From Sanderia malayensis (Eukaryota > Cnidaria > Scyphozoa > Semaeostomeae > Pelagiidae), in assembly GCA_013076295.1 (NCBI GenBank), contig RQOL01000616.1, positions 6,414,392 through 6,478,391 on the forward strand: a stretch of DNA of 64,000 bases, in the 5' to 3' direction. Shown one piece after another: positions 63,701-64,000 of this stretch. Each line of letters starts with the position of its first letter. Within the stretch, counting starts at the first letter, position 1. The notes under the pieces were generated by a model. It ran no database searches and was not told the origin of the DNA. It saw only the letters and a program-made list of their open reading frames with translations. The position numbers were made by a program, and so were the translations under genes.

Positions 63701-63902
63701 TGATTAGAACAAAAGGTTTGGTACAGGAGGACTTGCAGCAATTTCCCAAACATTCCCATTTGCCTCGTTTCCATGCAGTGCAGATGATGCACATAAAAAT
63801 CGGTAAAACATAAAAGAGGCTAGAATGTTTCATCGTTGATTTCTTTTTTATTGATAAGAATACTTACCGGTTTTCCGGTAGCAGGATTTGACGACGAAAT
63901 AT
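54743..63902 (-). CDS. CCDC66-like coiled-coil protein, 5' end outside window
   Basis: Twelve coding exons in transcript order: 63902-63868, 63668-63492, 63071-62999, 62824-62754, 62331-62162, 61448-61358, 60904-60743, 60401-60333, 60248-60161, 59913-59156, 58924-58859 and 54808-54743 (stop TAA). All phases agree. After a disordered Ser/Thr/Gln-rich part come YRQDRREKSKQYLADLEKQ and the long charged coil RAVQEQVEEKRRLKMQERDR to YEEEVKRQQAKE. Then come EAERQRQVALQQSVLEAYES, a 250-residue basic low-complexity exon, and QQQILEQLRTLRQGLMDKQ near the end. The EQVEEKRR-type coil and the terminal LRxLRQGL segment resemble CCDC66, a centrosome/cilium and microtubule-associated protein. Coiled coils align loosely, so the name is less certain than the gene structure. 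The last intron is about 4 kb and contains the complete channel gene on the same strand. Confidence 0.75.
55410..58175 (-). CDS. Intronless pentameric ligand-gated ion channel-like protein without the Cys-loop cysteines
   Basis: One uninterrupted frame of 921 codons. The ligand-binding-type beta domain covers about 55-240, with WDEHWDPRMYFSNAVEV and FSLHEFPFDYQTLKI, where the usual paired cysteines of the loop are F/S and L. Four membrane helices follow: M1 about 241-265, M2 272-292 (GERLGVILTLLLTAV), M3 298-320 and M4 338-361. The M3-M4 loop is only about 17 residues. The N-terminus is a coiled coil (about 8-45) with no signal peptide, and an in-frame TAA lies three codons before the first ATG. 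After M4 comes a 560-residue disordered tail rich in Ser, Asp and Gln. Fold assignment is firm. Ligand, ion choice and even membrane topology are open. An inner ATG at 58154 is an alternative start. Being intronless inside a CCDC66 intron suggests a retroposed or ancient intron-poor lineage. Confidence 0.85.
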   Translation of the reverse strand: MCECELKMDQSNEVVKVLGEILSKLNELDSKLRTIAENTRISDEEASCVARKTNKAVTVNLRMSISSVSDIDTVKQEFTCEFFLAATWEEHGLKGQFDASVVDWDEHWDPRMYFSNAVEVKSMQRKHKLVKIFKSPFPIVQLSYRVVARFKTLFSLHEFPFDYQTLKIEISSKWADSVVVFDQTAHIPSVLSSANFLAKEEWTLFDHVIGKTSAAKSDDSTKASLINYSTYTFNFNIRRKYAYYLTNIVFMMFLISLLSFTTFFIGPSNTGERLGVILTLLLTAVTFKFVVSQSLPPVSYLTLLDWYVLVSVVFIFAMALENSFVAKISNEDTQKFADNIAWGVASFAFLAIHAGFFLKAYLINYAVQRALKDNRRRYKWRNGLLSSCEETVSGTVSVTSPSAYRRQTLQLTSSALPKRLANCFMTTDNASLGATSCYQDRGRADSVFVVADNRTDALRDEVASGERQSMTGVMRKQNFELTGGDGAVLHGDSTDCTSDKAKRVLQGEKCSDGNRSLHVEFELQDEPAEEERFQRDSRKHPVIPCNKDNIAKDDVKMTSSGCEQPIALEEFSGDVNHRMVDEDSSSSSDDQVNEGNEMYYTGVGNYFQDLMKAKAASKNASSMSPFANHNNNQARNYEIADAKDLQPSRIESPGLAVVANTTMSKNTFAAMTRTKSNTVMRQEQQQPQKQHGASFSSSSSLSRLMVGSFPAVVKRNFPAAPPTTYFCNSKESTDRDSDSKRLLQGSRNGEAGIDDHGAHAQIPHESTLFTNTAKTDLSANSSGDGNRAKAIPIERPLLKPTSSASTMEARRDERKTLCLPQHSFMQEQRQKRNEVDISPSREGIEIARNVNCIDDYGESSNATPHSESSGSDFSDSELPTGPVPKTESDISAAMFCMRSNPSQSALRNEANNCFGSGWKRG
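61888..62126. mobile_element. hAT-type MITE in CCDC66-like intron
   Basis: The left end CAATGGCGTAGATAGG and the right end TAACTACGCCACTG are inverted copies. An exact 8-bp target duplication CGTCAAAG flanks it (61880-61887 and 62127-62134), diagnostic of the hAT superfamily. About 240 bp, no coding. Confidence 0.88.
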
Positions 63903-64000
63903 CTGAAAAAAGCAAAGAGGATCGTTTGAGTGCAAAATTAGGGTGGGCAATGACATAACACTGCAGATGTATTTATTACTCTGCTCTACATAGCATGGAG
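63903..64000 (-). other. Intron of the CCDC66-like gene at the window edge
   Basis: The last visible exon begins after a good acceptor (TTTTTTCAG on minus) with two bases of an unfinished codon. At least one upstream coding exon must therefore lie beyond the window. Confidence 0.6.

Overview
This is a window of an intron-rich, AT-rich animal genome. The genes have GT-AG introns and metazoan content, including a Pax gene with paired domain, octapeptide and full homeodomain. That PaxB-type combination, the mix of neighbours and the density of small DNA transposons suggest a cnidarian (a sponge is the main alternative). No bacterial or viral segment is visible, and I saw no CRISPR array, rRNA or tRNA. 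Exon models were built by hand from splice sites and reading phase. All internal exon joins given below keep frame.

Layout. 1-2334 (-): 5' part of a PaxB-like gene, cut by the window edge. 2335-8518: about 6 kb without a recognisable gene. 8519-9847 (+): a two-exon gene joining a UBA domain, two PPxY motifs and three tandem CxxC/HxxC zinc modules. 11085-21067 (-): an 18-exon voltage-sensing phosphatase (VSP/TPTE family). 22835-23666 (-): a Jupiter/HN1-like gene, first exon not found. 24925-31073 (-): CCDC138 in 16 exons, sharing a short divergent promoter with RBX1 (31351-33590, +). 34272-40741 (+): GCNA in 20 exons, with a long acidic region, a SprT protease domain, a zinc finger and an HMG-like tail. 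It converges on CYSTM1-like (41597-42010, -). 42691-47145: nested transposons. 47458-48065 (-): a small two-exon gene of YbaY/YscW type. 48148-54349: a stack of nested mobile elements around a non-LTR retrotransposon. 54743 to beyond 63902 (-): a CCDC66-like coiled-coil gene. One intron of it holds a complete intronless pentameric ligand-gated channel gene (55410-58175, -).

The most notable non-gene signal is a family of three large inverted-repeat (foldback) elements, at 14407-16711, 42717-46085 and 48758-51417. All three begin with the same terminal TAGACAGGG. All three carry, in both arms and pointing outward, the decayed 3' part of what looks like the same protein gene. In the third element the centre adds an acidic-cluster, nuclease-like region. 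They look like non-autonomous dimers of one end of a larger DNA transposon. I cannot name the superfamily with certainty.

Functionally the genes are an unlinked set: transcription factor, ubiquitin-system proteins, phosphoinositide signalling, centrosome/cilium coiled-coil proteins, germline genome-integrity protease and ion channel. There is no operon-like logic apart from the shared CCDC138/RBX1 promoter and the channel gene nested in CCDC66.
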